Assembly: GCF_002234675.1 (NCBI RefSeq)
Contig: NC_019866.2
Coordinates: 12,801,261-12,865,260 of the forward strand
Source of the DNA: Oryzias latipes
Taxonomy: Eukaryota; Chordata; Actinopteri; Beloniformes; Adrianichthyidae
Reading direction: 5' to 3'
Length of the DNA: 64,000 bases
Below the pieces are notes generated by a model. That model was not told the DNA's origin and did no database searches. It saw only the letters and a program-made list of their open reading frames with translations. The position numbers were made by a program, and so were the translations under genes. How positions within the stretch are numbered: position 1 is the stretch's first letter; each line of letters starts with the position of its first letter. Shown here piece by piece: positions 38,501-50,949 of the stretch.

Positions 38501-41500
38501 AATTTCATGCTGCCATATGGGCTACGCAGCTTCATTGAAAGCCCCGGCCTACTTCTCCTCAGAGGCTTTGTGTCTGTGGCACAGCCTTCGTCTGCTATGG
38601 TGAGGCTTTCCCCTAAACAATAAATCTTTTTTGAGGGGGGGTGATAATAAAATTGAATCCCGGTGGCACTGAACTATTTTGATGAAATGTAGAAACCCGT
38701 TTGAGTTGTAACAAGGATTACAACACAACGCCCTATCTCAGGCTATCCATTTACACCTGAAGAGCAGAATCATCATTTCCCCCTGGCTGCGGACAGCTGA
38801 CACTGTGGCAATGCATGGGAGCTGTGTAATTGGAACCCACTGAGCTTATTCTGAACATGCAAAATAGCGCTGATGAGCTGAGTACTGTATGTTTCCTCCT
38901 CAAGCCCTAGGTTCCCAACGCCCCCACCACCGCTGTACCCCCCGTTGGCTGGAGGCCGGACATCCAGTACTGGCTGGGGGAGCCTTTCTAAACACCTTTT
39001 TTGGAAAGCAATAGTACTCCTGGGACTGGCTGAGGGCAAGTTAAAGTACCGGTTGACCTATGTCTTCATTATCAAACAGCATTTGTGACTGAACTTACAA
39101 CATAGTGGTTCCTCATAAAATATTAATTTAAAAGCAATACTTTCAACTAATCAAATAGACATCATCAATACATTGAAATATAATCTACTAATAAAAATAC
39201 ATTAGTTTAAATGCTACCATTTTTTCAGCTTTTCTACATTTCCAGCTTATTTAAATAGAAGCTGTCAGTCTGACCTGATCTCCAGAGTAAGAGAAACAAA
39301 TGCTAAGCTAGGACGTTTAAAAATAAGCTCACTTGAGTGTAGCATAAGTGCAGCTCTAAAGTGCTACCTGTGCAGGAAGTTGTGTTTGTGAAGGTGAGTG
39401 ACACCAGCAGCGATTTCACAAGCCATCCTCTGCAACTGCAGCAGCTCAGCGTTTCTGAACATCCAATCCTGCTGAGACAGATGGGCCCGCAGGTCCCCCT
39501 GCAGACAAACACACAATCATCGTTAGCTCCGAAGCAAATAAACATTAGACGACTGCACGGATGGATGACTCGTAATAATACATTTAAAAGAAAAAGGCAG
39601 TGTACAGGGACAACCACACAGGGGCAGCACAATCCACTGTTGTCCTCTTTTCCGTATTACCAACTTGTGATGTGTGAGGGGAACCAAATAAGGATAACAC
39701 GGTTAAACGGACCTCTGTGCTGTGTCACAGAGATTTATAAATTAAAAAAACACACAGGTCAGACCCGAGGGGAAAGTGTCTACGGTGCTTTAAGGTGTGC
39801 AAGCGGAACAATTTAGAAAATAAAAAAGGGGAATAAGTCAACACATTTAAACGTGAAGTCCTCTGAGGGCAGACCAAAGAGGCTTTTTAAGAGGCGGACC
39901 CTTTCAGGAGGGATTTTTGGGATCCACTTCAGGATGAAGGAGATTCCCAATAATCCGGCAGACTGCGCAAACCCCAAAGGACGCCCTGCTAAAAGACTAT
40001 TAACACACAAGCGCATGAGTCACTTTCATTAAACCAGCCGAGACACATTCAGCTGCTGATCATGCACGTCTGTTGGCTTCATTTATACAGGGGGAGGGGG
40101 GCACATTTACCGACCTGGGGCCATTTCTTTTACAAGCAGCTTAGATCGGTCATCTTATGTAAGCACTATTTGCTTCACACACAAAGAGAAAAACACACTC
40201 ACTGCACAGAATTAAAGACTATTTGCAGACGAGCTATATTCGCCGTCAAATAAATGAATTACTTTTTTCTGTAGTGTTTTTCGCAAAATAAAAGCATCAA
40301 AGTTAGTTTAAAGAAAAATCAAAGTCTAACTTGAAAGTTGTGCGTAGTATTTTTACTAGAACGTTCTGAGGTTGTGTCTGGCTGGAGTCCTGACCATGCT
40401 GGAGACGCATGCGCTGGAGGCCGTCCCTCACATGTGACAGTCTGCACCAGTTGGTGGATGTATTTCGATGACAAAAATGCTTTGAGTCAGGGTTACCCGG
40501 CAGGGAGATACCGTTCAGAAAACCCGCCATCAATCAGCGGTGCGTCTGGGTGAACGTCACGAAATTAGTGGCTTTTTGACGTCCGCCGTGTCCGCGCCGC
40601 CGCTGCAGTGTCATGTGTCCCGTTTGGGCTTCAAGTGGATGACTGACGAGGACTCCATTAGCCAGAAATTAATTTGCACGATGTTTTAAACACAGCGGGA
40701 GGAATGGGTTTCCGTGTCACTTCCGAACCTTGATCTAAGAGTTGGGCTAAAATAGACATTGGTTCTTCAAAGAACGACAGCGCAGATGAAAGCCAAGACC
40801 CCACAAAGAGCTAGAAAACGAAATTCTCCAGGTGGAACCAGTGCAGCCATCACTCAGTTGAGTTGCTCTCACACATTATCACCTTTAACATACATGACCT
40901 GTTCTTCATCACACCACTTAATGACTCACTCCCAGTTGAGTTGAGTCATTTACCTTGACACATTTCTATGAGCTGTCGGAGAGATTACTGGCACTGGGCT
41001 GGGAGCGACCACAATGCCAGGACACGCGCCAGAGCCCAGCAGCTGACAATGCTCCAAGCCAACAACATGACTGATTGTTTAGCACGAGGCGCTGAACTGG
41101 GCTTTACTGAATGGCTTTCAAATTACAAATATGAAAATCAAAGTGGTAATAAAGACAAAACACCAAATACCACTACATGCAAGATTGTATTTATCATTTC
41201 CTTCTGACAAAAAGCATAAAAACACACTAAGAAACAAGTATTGAAAGTAAAATTGTCTGTACAGCCATTTTTCCAAATTCACTTTTTCCACTGAGTTGAT
41301 CGTGTTCTAGGCTTCTTTGGAACCGCTTAGCTTGCTCAAGATTACACTCAGCGGCGGCCAACAACCACAAGGTGATGGCCATAAAAATGTACAAACACAG
41401 CAGCTGGTACAGCTGACAGCAGAGGGAGTGTAAATGGAGCCTGTTGCTTTACTGGGAGAGGTGGGAATGTGAGAAGTCCCCAGCTTACAGTAGCTATGTG

Positions 41501-44500
41501 AGTGCAGCTGAAGGGCGGGAGCAAAAGGGAGCTCCTCTTCATCAGGGCCCGGACAACACAGAGAAAACCAATCAGCTTCTAGGATGAACCCAAACCCTTG
41601 TGTTATAGTCTAAAGTGGAAAAAATCTCCTCTGAAGCGATTCAATCTGTTATCGTCTGAAGACTAATAAAGTTTTTTAACTTTGACTTGAAATGATTTTC
41701 CTTATTGGAAGTGTAAAAACATGAATGGTCTTTAAAAATGAAGTTGTGTTGGGGTTCATGCAGTGCAATGCTGTGGTTCCTCACCATTTCACAGTATTCA
41801 AAAACCAGCAGGAAGGGAATGGCCTCAACACACTGCCCCAGGCACTGCAGGATGTTCGGATGCTCTAGAACTCTGAGGACAAAAAAATAAATAAACACAT
41901 CACAAACGTTATTAGGAGAATTAAGCTGTCAATTTTCTCACTGTTTTTTATTTAAGACTTTAAAACAAAACAAAAATAAGACAAGTGGTTTAAACATTTA
42001 TATTGTTTATACCTACATTACCTTTTAATAAAGCTATATGCATCCAATCTCCTATTTACATACACTAAGCTATATATATATGCATTTTTGTTATTATTTT
42101 CAGATTTTCTGTTTTAAAATAAATAAAGATATAGAAGCAACATATATACATTCATTCATTCATCTTCTTAACCGTTTTATTCCCTTTCGGGGTCACGGGG
42201 TTGCCGGAGCCTATCCCGGCCACTTGGGCGTAGGCAAGGTATGCCCTGGACTGGTCGCAGGGTAGAATATCCTCAATCACACATCCATTCACTCTCACAC
42301 TCACACCTATAGACAATTTAGAGTTGCCAATTAACCTATGAAGCATGTTTTTGGACGGTGGAAGGAAGCCGGAGATCCCGGAGAAAACCCACGCATGCAT
42401 GGGGAGAACATGCAAACTCCACACAGAAAGGTCCTCCATTGATGTTCTGTTTTTCATGTCCCCCAGCCGGGACTTGAACCGGGGGCCTTCTTGCTGTGAG
42501 GCAAGAGCGCTAACCACTGCGCCAACTTATATACATTCACAGCAAGCCACATTCACTTCCCAAATAATGTATAACTTATATTCATTATTTGGGAAGTGAA
42601 AATATCTAAGAAATGAAGAAAAGACATTCTACTATATACTTGAACTACATAAACAAGAGGCTGATAATGCATTAAATTAAATTAAATGTTAGAAATGTAT
42701 CGGGCAAATTGTGAATTATGTAAACATCTCAATTATTAATCTGTGCTTGTAACAGCGGTTAATAAACATTGTGTCTTCAGGGTTTTTTTTTTATGTTCAG
42801 TTATGTTCCTTAACCTCTTAAGACCCGAGCTCATATTTGAGGTAACTGTCTAAACATGTGGTCAATGGGCTTCAGTTAGGCAGAAATAACTACTGTGGTA
42901 ATAGAACCCAAAATGTTTTGTCCACACCAGGTCCTTAGAGGTAAAATATCTTCGTTTTCCTATGTTGCAACCCCTCCAGTCTGTCAGTAAACACTGATTG
43001 TACTGGCAAGAAATGGAATTCTGCTTCAGAATTCATTTGCTTATTTATTGTTGGTTGGTTTGTTTGTTTGCTGCTGATAACCTGCTTTATGAAGCATTCG
43101 TATGGCTCTTTATTGTAATTTGCACAAAATATTGTTAAAAGTTTTTGGAAGCCATTTCCCAGATTTATTATTTAAAAAAAAAAAAGAAATATGATGGTAT
43201 AAATGCAGGATTAGGACCTAATCCTGCATTTGTATAGAGTTTACTTCAATTACAATGGAAATTCTTATTTATATTCTAAATTAGTAGTATGAAATCCTTT
43301 CAAATAAACCATATCAGACTGAATGTAAAAATGATAAGGTGATTAGAGTGTTTTCTAAATATAAAATCTGTTCTCTCACCTGTATGGATCGCCTTGTTGC
43401 AAGAAATCGTTCTGCTCCTTCCCGTTTGCATTTGCTTTTAACTCCTTCACCACCACTCTGACTCCACCTGGGTCTGTGTACATTTCACTGAGAAGCACCT
43501 GAATGAACAAATGATCAGGAAGGATGGAGGTAAAAGGGGAGAAAAATTGAGAGGTGAGATTTATTATGTCTGGTCTGAAATACATCTCTGTCCAACAAAC
43601 GTTACATCAAGTGTTCATACCTGGCCAAACCAGCCATTTCCAATCTCCTGGATGTAACTCAAGTTGTGACGTGCCACCTGGGAGTCTGAAGATGTCTCTG
43701 TAACAACACAGTGTGTTAAATCATGCACTCTGCACGTTTACAAATTCTCCAAAACATCATGCTAACGGTGCAAAACAGGAACTTCAAGCTGTAAGCTGAT
43801 GCACGCGTGATGTATTTGTGTGTCTATCGGACCTGTGATGCTGGCCAGAGGTTGCAGGTGTGGCGGTCCGGGCAGGGGAACAGGAGAAACGGCGAGGGTG
43901 TACACCTCGGCGGGGGATTGCATAGAAGGCGTGTCTTCCGCTGGCGGAGTGAAGTCGATTTCATCATCAAAGTGATCTTCAAACTCCTGATGGAGAAGGA
44001 GAAAAAAAATGACAACTATATATTAAGATCATACATGATTTATTCAGGATGGGTTAGAAAAGAAACGTGCAGTGCACAGTTTGGAAGTTTCTTAACTTTA
44101 TAAAGGGAATTGATGAAACTAGTGCTGAAAGAACCATTGGTTTGTTTTAGTGTAGCATTAGCCGTCCACTTTTCATTTGTTATATTGTGAATTTATTCTT
44201 TCATTTTAGATAATTTTATCAAACAAACTTTTCGACAAATGAGTGTTGATGCTTTTAAAGCTTGGAAAAACACTGAACGTGTGCAGAAAGGAAGCTTCAT
44301 TTGCGTCACACAGATGTGTTGCGTCATGAATATGTACTGCGGAGAACAAAAGCCCACAGAATTCGGCATTTCTTAGGCAAAAAGTGGAACATGTGAGGAC
44401 GAATGTGACAGACAGAAAAGAATGCAGCTGAAGCTACCAGTCTCCAGCATAACTGACGTGGAATTTCGTGTCTGTTTCAAATGAAAAAGTGAAGACATTT

Positions 44501-47500
44501 AGACGCAATGGCCATCAATATTTTACTGGTTTGGACAGACATCAGGGAAAGCTGATGGCAACCTCCTTCCACAGGACACCACCTCCTGCTTTAGCAAAGA
44601 GCACGACACCTGACATTACAGCTGAATTATTGAGACAATGCAGATCATATAAATATTGCATTGAGTGATGTCACTCTCATCCCACAGGATCTACGAATGG
44701 TTGTTGACAGTAGTCTGAATAATTTCATTTTTTCTGACAATTTGAGGTATAAAAAAATTATATTTTTAAAAAAAAAGTAAATATGACATAACAGCTTTAA
44801 AAAAAATCCCAACAAAACTATGTTTTGTTTTGAAAAGCATGTAGAAATTTCACAGGAGCTTTATATTTATAACAGCTGGTTTGACACAGTAATGGTGTGG
44901 AAAGCCATCTTTAACAGAAACTAAACCCAGAGGTCACGGGGTCACATTAACCTGAACCTGGGCGGCGCTTCCTCACCTTGAAGTTGATCTCTCTTTCTTT
45001 GCAGCAGGTTACGCAGTTCACGAGCAGCACGACCACAGCCAGCAGCACCATCAGCGACACCACCAAGGGCAGGTGGGGAGACGCAGACCAGACATCCCCC
45101 GTGCTTCCATCTGACACGACAAACAGAAAAATGGTTTTAAACCTCTAATTTACAATCACTTTCAAAAGAAAGCACAAGGTGTCTTTTTAAAGATCCACCC
45201 ACAACCACGGTGCACTTGAAGTCAACAAAAAGAAACTGCGGCTGTCTTGCAGATTTATTTTGACCCGGGTTTCCCTGCAGCTGACACAAAAGTCCAAAGA
45301 AAACACCAAACATTCAACGTCTGCAAGCATGACAGGTTTTTATTACAGCCTGAACCCCCCAGCTGCTGCTGCAGCCAACATTACATCAGTGAGCATTAGA
45401 GCACGCCTAACATTCACTATGAACATAAATATCAAGCATTTTTAATGAAATATCTGAGTTACATAAGATCAGGGAGCAGTCAAACTACATCTACATTAGT
45501 ACATTTAGAAAAAGATTGTTTTTTATGAATAATCGTGGTCAAACTACTGTATGAAATACCAATTTATTGCTCAGAATTCTTGTCTAAAAACTTTTTTTTT
45601 ATTAATGGAAAACTATTTTTATTTAAATTAAACAAGTGCAATGCATAGTAGTAAAATTATTAGTTCTTGCAGTCCAAACCAACAGAAAAGCTCTCTTATA
45701 AAAGGTCATTTTTGCTGTAACACAACCTGCTCTTCTCTTTAGTTGGCTTTGTGTTTGCCTTTCCTCCCCACATGACAACCTTGTTTCAAAAATGTCACTG
45801 CTCTTCCACAGCTTCATCCTTTGAAAGTTATGACTACCGGTCAGCAGACAGTCATAGGACGTTATAGTCAACCTTGACGCTGTGCAGCTTGATTCATCCT
45901 TTATAGGTGAAGTCGTGGTAACTCTAAAGACCTGCTGGATGCATCTGCTTGGTCTCTAAAGCACTGTCACATATGCAAAGGTAGTGTGTGTGGCACTGCT
46001 TCCTATTAATAGTAAAGTTAATAAATAAAGTTTGATTTGATTAGTTTTTATTCTGTCACCTACAGCCATGTTCTAGATGGAGGAAACTTTGGACATCTTA
46101 TTTTAAACTGAAAACACCGTCCTCTATAAAACAATTCAGAAAGACCTACTTTGATGAGAATTGTTTTTAACATGATTAAGGACACATAAAATAAAAATTA
46201 AGCATAAAATTATGTTTCTGAGTTCTTTGTAAATCAGGAACAGACGAAAAAATGCCATTGGATAAAGATGCTGGCCGGGCCACAAGCTCCCTGCTCCACT
46301 CCTTTCTGCATCCACTAGCAGACAAATAGATCCGCGTACGTCTTCGTTTTCCTCGTCAGAGCTGGCATCTGGCTCAAAACTGTACGGTTAGATGGCTCAG
46401 ATGTTGCTCGCCATTTTTGATCCATCTGTAATGTTAGGTTGGGGGTATGAGGGGCTGTAAGGTAGTGGGAGAGTGCCCACCAATGGAAGGGGAAGGGGGC
46501 ACACTGTTTTTTTTTTCTATTTTGCCTAAAAAATAATGAAAAGACCACAGAGAACGCTTTTAGAATAGATCAAAAAGATTATCAGAATGGGACTTTAAGA
46601 TAAACTACAATTATGGAAGTTTAGAAACTCATTTGTTCACTTTAGGCAGAATTGTTTCGGTCTCATCAATCTGAAAACAGAAAGTGACAGCAGGAGCAGC
46701 AGCAGCAAGGCTGTGCCTGATGTTTGCAGAAAGAATGGGCAGAGGTTTAAGGGGCTGAAGCAAAACCTTGAAAACAGATTCAAATTTGCCAAATTCTGTA
46801 CCAGGTTAATTTGGCAACTAAATTTTCTTTCTCTAAACTAATTGAAATCAATAATTCTGAGCCTGAAGATTTTGCCTTTATCTCATCTTCAAATATCAAT
46901 GAACCAATGCAATTTAGTCAATACGTTTAGAGATTAAGCAATGAAGTACTTGTAAGTAATAGTTCAATGCATTATTATCACAAATAAATAGCAGGCAAAA
47001 AAGGCCAAATTCATCAAATATGTTGCTTTTCACATAAAACATGAATGTCTTTTTACAATTTTAGTATTCCAAAATAAAAATTCTGCTATGCAGTAGTCAT
47101 TCACATCACTGGGATTTCACAATCAGCCCTCTTCTCTGTCTGAAAAACTGCATCAGGGTTTGTCTGAGGTGAAATATTCAAAAGAATTAATCATTAAAAA
47201 GCTGCACAGCCGAGTCACTGACCCAAAAGACAAGCTAAAAATGGCCAAGTGTACTTACAGTGGTGAAATTCAAGCAATATTTGTATTCTCACGCATCATG
47301 AGAATGTAACCTAAAGCAAAATATCTCTCTATATATCCTTAGTTCTCATCTTGTAAAATACTAAAAATGTAGTATAGAGTTAAAATGTTATCTAAAATTA
47401 AAACATATGGATTACAGTGAGAATTTGCAGCTTCTTCTGGATCTAAAACTACATCCTACCTGTAGCGGTTAGAGTAACAATATACCAGTAATAAGAACTT

Positions 47501-50451
47501 CAAACACATTGTCATATTGACAAAATAGACACAAAAATCCTGCAGAACCATTTGCTTCTGAGCGCCAGCAGCTTTTTGACGTAAACACCGTCTGCTTGTT
47601 TTAGCAGACAAATGTGGTCCAGGGCGACCTGGGACTCCCAGAGAGGCTACATCCCCCGTCAGATGGGGGGAGAAAACAAGAGCTGGGTCATGGCAGCTCC
47701 TCCTTGGATCGGTTCTTCTCTGTTAGGACATATTTGAACCATGAGTTCCTATAATGATTTGGCAGGCCACCCGGATGACTTAACTGTTTTTTTAGGACCA
47801 AATGGCAGGGAGCTGCCAAGTCTTATTTTGGTTGGACTACATATTTCAGCAGGCGTTCACACTGGAGGAGGGCCTGACCTATTTCTCCCAGCTTTTACTG
47901 ACCACAACGGTGGATTTTATCTACATGGCAGAAAATAACTAAGCCTGGTAGGGGTGTGGATTTGTCCACAATTTGCACTAGTGAAATAATCCTCAGCAAT
48001 CAGACAGAACCCACTTACTGGTACTTTTGTCATACAGCTAGTACTTACAGTATAGTTCTTTAGAAAAACTTTACCCCATAACCTTCAATATTAAATAAGA
48101 AATTGTATTTTATGCAGTCTCCTTTATCACCTGGAGGTAAAAGTTTATGGACAATGGCTGCAATGACTAAGAGACAACATGCCACCATCACCTAATTAAC
48201 CATAACATTTTTTAAACCTAATATAACAAAAAAAAAGACAAATTTCTGAAATACACAAACTTTCAAAATAACTAAACTTATAATATTTGACAATCCTTTA
48301 GCTTATACTTATATGTATGTGCATGTAAATGTAGATCACAGAGATCCAGGATGGCCTGACAGGCAGGTAATAAAAGCATTGTAAATGTGCTCATATTGCA
48401 AAAAAAAAAAAAAATTCCCCTCTTCGCTGTGCTATGATTAAGCAAACAGCACTGTGGCCAATCATTGACTGGTCCTGATAAGACCAGAAGATGTTGTGGT
48501 TACAGAGTTACCAGCCCACCCTGTAGCTCATTCACTGTTGGATCATTTATTTCCCCATAAGGCAGGTTAAAAAAAAAAAAAGAAAAGAGGAGACACAAGT
48601 TACTGAGTCTCATTTCCCTGGAAATTCTTTAAGATATAAATTCCCTTGACCCCAAAATAATATAGGTTTTTATGAGCATTACAGAGTTAAACAATATATC
48701 AATAAATTATTCAACTATTCTATTCATACTAGTATGATTGTTTTTTTTAGTCAAGCCGGCATTTTTTATAATGGCAAGCCATTTTCCTTCATCCTAAAGC
48801 ATCACTGCATGATGAGACTTGCGATCTCACTTGCAAAGCAAACATGATGTTTCCATAAACAATGCACAGTTTATCCTGCCTCAAACAACAAATGGTGTCT
48901 ATGCTGGTTTGTCAACCTCAAAATCACTGTTCCCCTAACTGGATAAGACATAGAACAAATGGTTAGGTATATGTAGATGTATGAACAGTAATTTATTATA
49001 GCTATCTTTTCCAGGTTAGTTAGATGCTTAACCTAGTACTTCAGATGCTAGGCTTCAATTTAAATGATCGCATTAAAAAGTTTTAAAAAGGGCAAACCAA
49101 GTGCCTTTTTAATGCTTAAACTGTGACCTGACAAGTTAGCTCAAAATGCTACTAATAATTACCAAAAGTGTGACAAGTTCATTCATAAGAATGCATTTCC
49201 TTATTTTGGATGATTTCCAAGACCTGGACTATCTTCAACTTGTTGCTTTCAGGAAATGTGTGTCTAACCAATTCACCATCATGTTAATAGTTTGGACTTT
49301 AAACTTGCACATGTTTAGGTCAAAAAGCTTTCAGTTTTTATTTTTACATTTTAAGAGATGTTCCATGCAACTCCTCGGTCTGATTTTGAGCACAGGAACA
49401 CTTTTTATGTACACATATTTAAAAAAAAAAAATCTTCTTACATAGAATAATAATCTAGTGACCCCGTAGAATGTTAACTATCCATGTAGTTGCCCCCAAC
49501 TTCACTCACAGGTCCTACTGATATAGGTGAATATTTCACACCGTTTCCAAATCAGGTCTGCTTTGGTTTAAAAGCTTTAGCGCTTTTTGCTCAAGGTTAT
49601 GTAATTAAGAAATGTAGTTAATACATAAAAATCAGATTATTATTTTTTTAATCAAGGACCATTTTTCATGTGATTCTTTGTTGAATTAGTGTTTCAGTTA
49701 TTTTGACCTTATAAACAAGCCACACTTGGAATAATAATCATTTTAATGTAGTAATTTGTGAAGAAATCAGAGGTTATAAGGCAGCTTTTGATCAAAACAA
49801 CCTGTTTTTGAACAGCAAGGAGAGAATACTGCAGACTTTCACACATGATTATGATCCAAATAATAACTAAAAGCCGGGTAAAAGACCAATGAGGTTATCA
49901 GCACATGTTGAAGTGAATTTAAATTAGGTTATCTAGGTTGATACCAGAGCGAATGAAGCAAAGTGCATTTCAGGTTTTCCAGTTCTTCTCCGGGAACAAC
50001 AGTTACAGGAAAAGTTTGTTTATGATTAGCCTACCGGGTTGTTGGTTAGCAGAGTAGTGACTTTGACTGTTGCCTAATGCGGGTTACATAAACCATGTAT
50101 CCTTAAGGTTAACTAAAAACAGTTTTTTGTCGTGACCAGGCAAACAAACACCTACGTACCACCAACATCATGTTCTCTCAAAACAAGCAAATAGCTAAGG
50201 GAATTAGGGATTCGCTGTCCGTTAGCAACACACACAGCTAGTACATTTCAAGCTAATAAATCGTAGGCATAGCGTTTGGTTGTCGTGATTTATAAATTAT
50301 TGGTAACGCAGTGGATAAACGTGACATTAGTCGTCTTACCTGAATTCAGAGGATACTGAAGAGGTATAGCTTCAGTCACCCAAAACGCCGACCAAAAAAT
50401 TCCACTTGCCAGCAGCAACACAGATCCAAGACGGCTCTCCATCCTCCACAT
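30484..50451 (-). CDS. lmtk2: lmtk2, lemur tyrosine kinase 2
   Basis: Membrane-anchored endosomal kinase of the LMR family; acts with myosin VI, PP1 and CDK5 in trafficking. 14 coding exons in transcript order: 50451-50340, 45110-44977, 43986-43833, 43697-43621, 43498-43380, 41872-41785, 39498-39368, 36820-36736, 36004-35883, 34693-34544, 34430-31565, 31029-30897, 30821-30588, 30512-30484. About 1477 residues (human 1503). Residues 1-30 form a signal peptide; a membrane segment follows at ~50-70 ([19 protein letters not shown]). The kinase (~149-420) has glycine loop GNGWFG, K177 (VVVKELK), catalytic loop HSDLALRN, DYG at 291-293 and APE at 318-320. The 2866-base exon encodes the acidic tail, including [12 protein letters not shown] and [35 protein letters not shown] covers the likely PP1 site. 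The C terminus (DIEQGG then SSEDGDKD) matches human. A second ATG 9 bases downstream has a better Kozak context. Confidence 0.96.
30513..30587 (-). other. lmtk2: 75-base GC-AG intron of lmtk2, in frame and stop-free
   Basis: Between GGAG and GAAGCAGCGAGG the sequence begins GCAAGT and ends ATCAG. Removing it restores the human-like end [18 protein letters not shown] after an AG is the usual form of a GC donor. The segment is 25 codons with no stop, so if it is kept the protein simply gains 25 residues. Confidence 0.8.
34817..35297 (+). repeat. MITE-like repeat, copy B (near complete), in an lmtk2 intron
   Basis: About 480 bases. It starts near 'ttgaagtctcaagtccaatcatc' and ends 'tttcatcaaggaagatctttaag', forming imperfect terminal inverted repeats (TTAAAG..C..C..TGAT). 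The middle shares 'gacgtacatggatctagtcg' and 'gaatggagcggagcaggaagct' with copy A. Confidence 0.7.
35465..35536. repeat. (TA)n microsatellite, about 72 bp, lmtk2 intron
   Basis: Uninterrupted TA dinucleotide run between lmtk2 coding exons at 34544 and 35883. Confidence 0.95.
42143..42539 (-). mobile_element. tRNA-headed SINE-type element with target-site duplication
   Basis: The element spans 42155-42527 on the minus strand. Its head has a box A-like GGCGCAGTGG and a box B GGTTCAAGTCC (complement of 42470-42480), like a Pol III tRNA promoter. The body is a very common fish repeat ('tgcatgttctccccatgcatgcgtgggttttctccgg...'). It ends in GAATGAATGAATG. A 12-base direct repeat TATATACATTCA flanks it at 42143-42154 and 42528-42539, which supports insertion by target-primed reverse transcription. 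It sits in an lmtk2 intron. Confidence 0.8.
42552..42600. repeat. perfect 18-bp inverted repeat (hairpin)
   Basis: TTCACTTCCCAAATAATG at 42552-42569 pairs exactly with CATTATTTGGGAAGTGAA at 42583-42600 across a 13-base loop. It begins 12 bases after the SINE target-site duplication, in an lmtk2 intron. Confidence 0.9.
43201..43231. repeat. near-perfect 31-bp palindrome
   Basis: AAATGCAGGATTAGG and CCTAATCCTGCATTT are exact reverse complements separated by one base, about 150 bases downstream (in lmtk2 transcript order) of the exon at 43380-43498. Confidence 0.9.
45111..50339 (-). other. lmtk2: lmtk2 intron 1, 5.2 kb
   Basis: Lies between the signal-peptide exon and the membrane-segment exon. 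It holds MITE-like copy C near 46.1-46.6 kb. The rest is AT-rich with no coding exon I can support. A relatively GC-balanced block near 47.55-47.95 kb stands out from the AT-rich background. Confidence 0.7.
46136..46601 (-). repeat. MITE-like repeat, copy C (near complete), in lmtk2 intron 1
   Basis: About 465 bases. On the minus strand it begins TTAAAGTCCCATTCTGATAATC and ends near TTCTCATCAAAGTAGGTCTTT, again as imperfect inverted termini. It contains 'gtacagttttgagccagatgccagctctga', 'gacgtacgcggatct' and 'ggagcagggagcttgtggccc', shared with copies A, B and D. Confidence 0.7.
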
Positions 50452-50611
50452 TTGGCCAACAAATAGGATGACTAACTGAAACTGCTCTGAATAAGTGGCT
50501 AACGTGAGTTTAAATAAAGTGCCTTTACCATTTATAAGTAGTTTAATGTCACCCTAAGCTACAAACGTGCATAGTTTCGGTCTTTTTAGCGACTTGCTAC
50601 TCGCCAGCTAA

Positions 50612-50946
50612 GCTAGCTATAGCTAGCATGTTTAGGCTAATAGTTTCAGCTGACGACAGCAAACACCGCTACGACATGTAGTGTTCCGTTGTCCATGGAA
50701 AGAAACGGAGCGATCACCTCTCGCGTCCTATCATCTTTTCTCCAAGAGCGTTTTTAAATAAACATATTTACAAAAAAATATTCTAATAGACGCTCCTGGA
50801 TATCATAAAACACCTTTCCTCCACAGAGCCATGTTCCTGGACGACGTCACATCACGGAATGAGGCGTAAATCTCAGAACAATTGACATTCACCTAAACCA
50901 ATCACAACGAAGAATAGCTTCACAATAAAAGCACGTAGCCAATCAG
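50612..50946 (-). promoter_or_regulatory. lmtk2: lmtk2 promoter region (putative)
   Basis: Upstream of the first lmtk2 exon. It contains two CCAATCA boxes (50898-50905 and 50939-50946, + strand reading) and a perfect 16-base palindrome GCTAGCTATAGCTAGC at 50612-50627. No TATA box is evident. The start site is not known, so part of this may be 5' UTR. Confidence 0.4.
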
Positions 50947-50949
50947 CTT

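Noticed and set aside
39361-39816. 151-codon + strand frame
   Set aside because: Its first part is antisense to an lmtk2 kinase exon; the rest is intron sequence without homology.
42460-42527. tRNA gene
   Set aside because: Box A and box B are present, but the sequence lacks a foldable cloverleaf and continues into a SINE body with target-site duplications.
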